Assembly: GCA_014730295.1 (NCBI GenBank)
Contig: WJIN01000260.1
Coordinates: forward strand, 1-6,476
Length of the DNA stretch: 6,476 bases
Reading direction: 5' to 3'
From: Promethearchaeota archaeon
GTDB taxonomy: Archaea; Asgardarchaeota; Lokiarchaeia; Sigynarchaeales; SOKP01
Shown here: in pieces, positions 5,241 to 6,476 of the stretch
How the letters are laid out: every line of letters starts with the position of its first letter
How positions within the stretch are numbered: position 1 is the first letter of the stretch
Notes under the pieces: model-generated
Seen by the model: only the letters and a program-made list of their open reading frames with translations
Databases searched by the model: none
What the model was told of the DNA's origin: nothing
Translations under genes and position numbers: made by a program

Positions 5241-5271
5241 AAAAGAACAGCTTTATAACCTAGTTCTTTTT
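5241..5271 (+). terminator. hairpin with T-run between argC and the ADH synthase gene
   Basis: AAAAGAAC (5241-5248) is exactly complementary to GTTCTTTT (5263-5270), with a 14-base loop, and ends in five T residues (5267-5271). It lies about 50 bases past the argC stop and could end that transcript. A bulged inner AG/CT pair could extend the stem. Confidence 0.4.
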
Positions 5272-5290
5272 CAAAATAATATTTTCAATT

Positions 5291-5298
5291 AAGGTGAT
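5291..5298 (+). promoter_or_regulatory. strong SD site pointing to an ATT start codon
   Basis: AAGGTGAT matches the GGTGAT core of the archaeal SD sequence. It is six bases before the in-frame ATT at 5305 but nearly 50 bases before the first ATG of the ADH synthase frame (5347), which itself has no SD site. Ideal spacing and lack of any other start nearby make it the best evidence for initiation at ATT. Confidence 0.55.
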
Positions 5299-5304
5299 TT
5301 TAAT

Positions 5305-6108
5305 ATTTCTGGGTATATTGGTAAAAGTATCAGATTAGAACGTATTATGAATAGAGAGAATAGAAGAACTATTATAATTCCCATGGATCATGGACTTACT
5401 GTAGGGCCAATCAAAGGTATTGAAAAAGACCTGGGAGAAATGGTAAATAAGATTGCATTGGGTGGAGCAAACGCAGTTCTGGGGCATATCGGTATTCCCC
5501 TTTATGCTCATCGAGGATATGGTCCTGATATCGGTTTAATTCTCCATCTCTCTGGCTCAACCTCTATAAGCCCTTCAAAAAATTATAAAGTGTTGGTAAA
5601 TACAGTATTAGAAGCAGTTAAAGTTGGCGCAGATGGGGTTTCATTGCATATAAATATTGGAACTAATTCGGATCCCGAAATGCTGGAGATCTTGGGAACT
5701 ATTTCACGTGAATGCCGAGAATTTGGAATGCCTTTAATTGCGATGATGTATCCCCGAGGCGATAATATTCAAGATGAACACGCCGTGGAGGTGGTAAAGA
5801 TCGCTGCAAGAGCGGCGGCAGAATTGGGCGCGGATATCGTCAAAACTAATTGGACAGGGGATCCTGATTCGTTTAAAGAAGTCGTGGATGGTTGTATGGC
5901 ACCAGTCATAATTGCTGGAGGTGCAAAGGGGGGAACACGCGAAATATTAGAAATTACTAAGCAATCAGTAGACGTTGGCGGAGCTGGTGTGGCATTCGGG
6001 CGGAATGTTTTTCAAGCAGAGAATCCAACAAATCTAGTACGTGCCCTGTATCTCATCGTCCATAAAGATTATGCGGTCGACGAAGCTATGAGGAAAGCAG
6101 AATTATAA
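5305..6108 (+). CDS. aroA': 2-amino-3,7-dideoxy-D-threo-hept-6-ulosonate (ADH) synthase
   Basis: This class I aldolase-like TIM-barrel enzyme starts the archaeal route to 3-dehydroquinate, and so to aromatic amino acids, from L-aspartate semialdehyde and a 6-deoxy-ketohexose phosphate. Counting from ATG 5347, the active-site residues are Asp14 in PMDHG, Tyr135 in MMYPRG and the Schiff-base Lys166 in DIVKT. Their spacing agrees with the Methanocaldococcus enzyme as I recall it. GGANAVL, HLSGSTSISP and APVIIAGG are further family blocks. The ATG at 5347 would cut off conserved residues: the codons before it read GKSIRLERI, matching the family N-terminus. That open stretch has no ATG, GTG or TTG before the stop at 5290. 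The ATT at 5305, after a strong SD site, gives 267 residues and is my preferred start; ATG 5347 gives 253. The partner enzyme (dehydroquinate synthase II) is not next door. Confidence 0.93.
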   Translation: MSGYIGKSIRLERIMNRENRRTIIIPMDHGLTVGPIKGIEKDLGEMVNKIALGGANAVLGHIGIPLYAHRGYGPDIGLILHLSGSTSISPSKNYKVLVNTVLEAVKVGADGVSLHINIGTNSDPEMLEILGTISRECREFGMPLIAMMYPRGDNIQDEHAVEVVKIAARAAAELGADIVKTNWTGDPDSFKEVVDGCMAPVIIAGGAKGGTREILEITKQSVDVGGAGVAFGRNVFQAENPTNLVRALYLIVHKDYAVDEAMRKAEL

Positions 6109-6130
6109 GAATATTTCTATATACATAAAG

Positions 6131-6135
6131 AAGGA
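6131..6135 (+). promoter_or_regulatory. Shine-Dalgarno site of the right-edge gene
   Basis: AAGGA lies nine bases before the ATG at 6145. With only 36 bases after the ADH synthase stop and no obvious promoter or terminator between, it suggests that the two genes are co-transcribed. Confidence 0.5.
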
Positions 6136-6144
6136 ATTACAATC

Positions 6145-6476
6145 ATGGAACTAATTCTTGACAAATCTTTTCAAGTTGATGAATTAAAATTTTACTTAAA
6201 GCTTTTTAAACTTCATAAAAGTTATTTAGCACTCTTATCAGATCAGAAGGAAATGGGAATAGGAGATGTGACTTTAGGCAGCCCTCAAAGAATAAAGGGT
6301 GTTAAATCTACTTCATCTACATATCATTTATTTGGAATTCAACAAAAGTTACTGAGTTCTGTTATAACTAAGAGAATTACAAATTTTTTAGATGTACCCG
6401 TTCTATTGCTCTTATTTATTAAGGAAAGTGTTGAGGAAAATGAAATAGCTAAATCTATTGTCGATTTTCTCAACGA
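6145..6476 (+). CDS. possible PAC3/PAC4-like proteasome assembly chaperone, 3' end missing
   Basis: The first 110 codons are present; the gene runs off the right edge. The pattern is strand (SYLALLSD), a Gly-rich turn (EMGIGDVTLGSP), a Ser/Thr-rich segment leading to HLFG, a helix (LLSSVITKRI), a strand (VPVLLLLFIK) and a helix (EIAKSIVDFL). This order, with a polar ST-rich stretch before a (L/F)G and then helix-strand-helix, resembles the small eukaryotic proteasome chaperones PAC3 and PAC4 (PSMG3/PSMG4), which are about 120 residues long. If so, the gene is close to complete here. The resemblance is from fold-level pattern, not strong identity, and it could be an unrelated small alpha/beta protein. 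A PAC2-family gene 5 kb upstream makes the idea more attractive. The start is fixed by the SD site at 6131-6135. Confidence 0.5.
   Translation, partial: MELILDKSFQVDELKFYLKLFKLHKSYLALLSDQKEMGIGDVTLGSPQRIKGVKSTSSTYHLFGIQQKLLSSVITKRITNFLDVPVLLLLFIKESVEENEIAKSIVDFLN

Noticed and set aside
5347..5349. ATG as the true start of ADH synthase
   Set aside because: Not excluded, but less favoured: it has no SD site and would remove the conserved GKSIRLERI residues encoded just upstream.

Overview
The window looks like a piece of an AT-rich archaeal chromosome. It carries an archaeal/eukaryotic-type TFB transcription factor, the small RNA polymerase subunit Rpo12 (RpoP), a PAC2-family proteasome-assembly protein and the archaeal first enzyme of the alternative shikimate route. 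Several spacers have TATA-like boxes about 25-30 bases before an ATG, as in leaderless archaeal genes. A roadblock/LC7-like protein, a C2H2-like zinc finger protein and a possible PAC3/PAC4-like protein lean towards an Asgard archaeon of the Lokiarchaeia type. That lineage call is inference; archaea is near certain.

Layout. Bases 1-11 hold the first codons of a leftward gene that leaves the window, backed by a good Shine-Dalgarno (SD) site. Bases 12-367 are otherwise non-coding and contain a GC-richer foldable island (about 145-230) followed by three T-runs, a candidate small RNA. Then come a PAC2-family gene (368-1195, +), a spacer with a promoter and an 8-bp inverted repeat, and a 47-codon rpoP gene (1411-1554, +) that starts with TTG. 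A tfb gene (1609-2526, -) converges on rpoP. A 298-base divergent spacer (2527-2824) separates tfb from a zinc-finger gene (2825-3262, +). It is followed by a roadblock-like gene (3371-3988, +), argC/lysY (4110-5192, +), the ADH synthase gene (5305-6108, +) and the 5' part of a small gene (6145 to the edge, +).

How the genes fit together. Three themes recur: core transcription (tfb and rpoP facing each other), amino-acid biosynthesis (ArgC/LysY and ADH synthase) and proteasome assembly (PAC2-family protein and the possible PAC3/4-like protein). The PAC2 protein ends in Leu-Tyr-Ile, which fits the HbYX motif used to dock on 20S proteasome alpha rings. Most genes seem to have their own promoters; only ADH synthase and the gene after it (36-base gap, SD site) look like a clear operon.

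Points most worth checking: the HbYX tail, the PAC3/4-like reading frame, an apparent AUU start codon for ADH synthase, and the candidate RNA near the left edge. I see no mobile element, CRISPR array, tRNA or rRNA.
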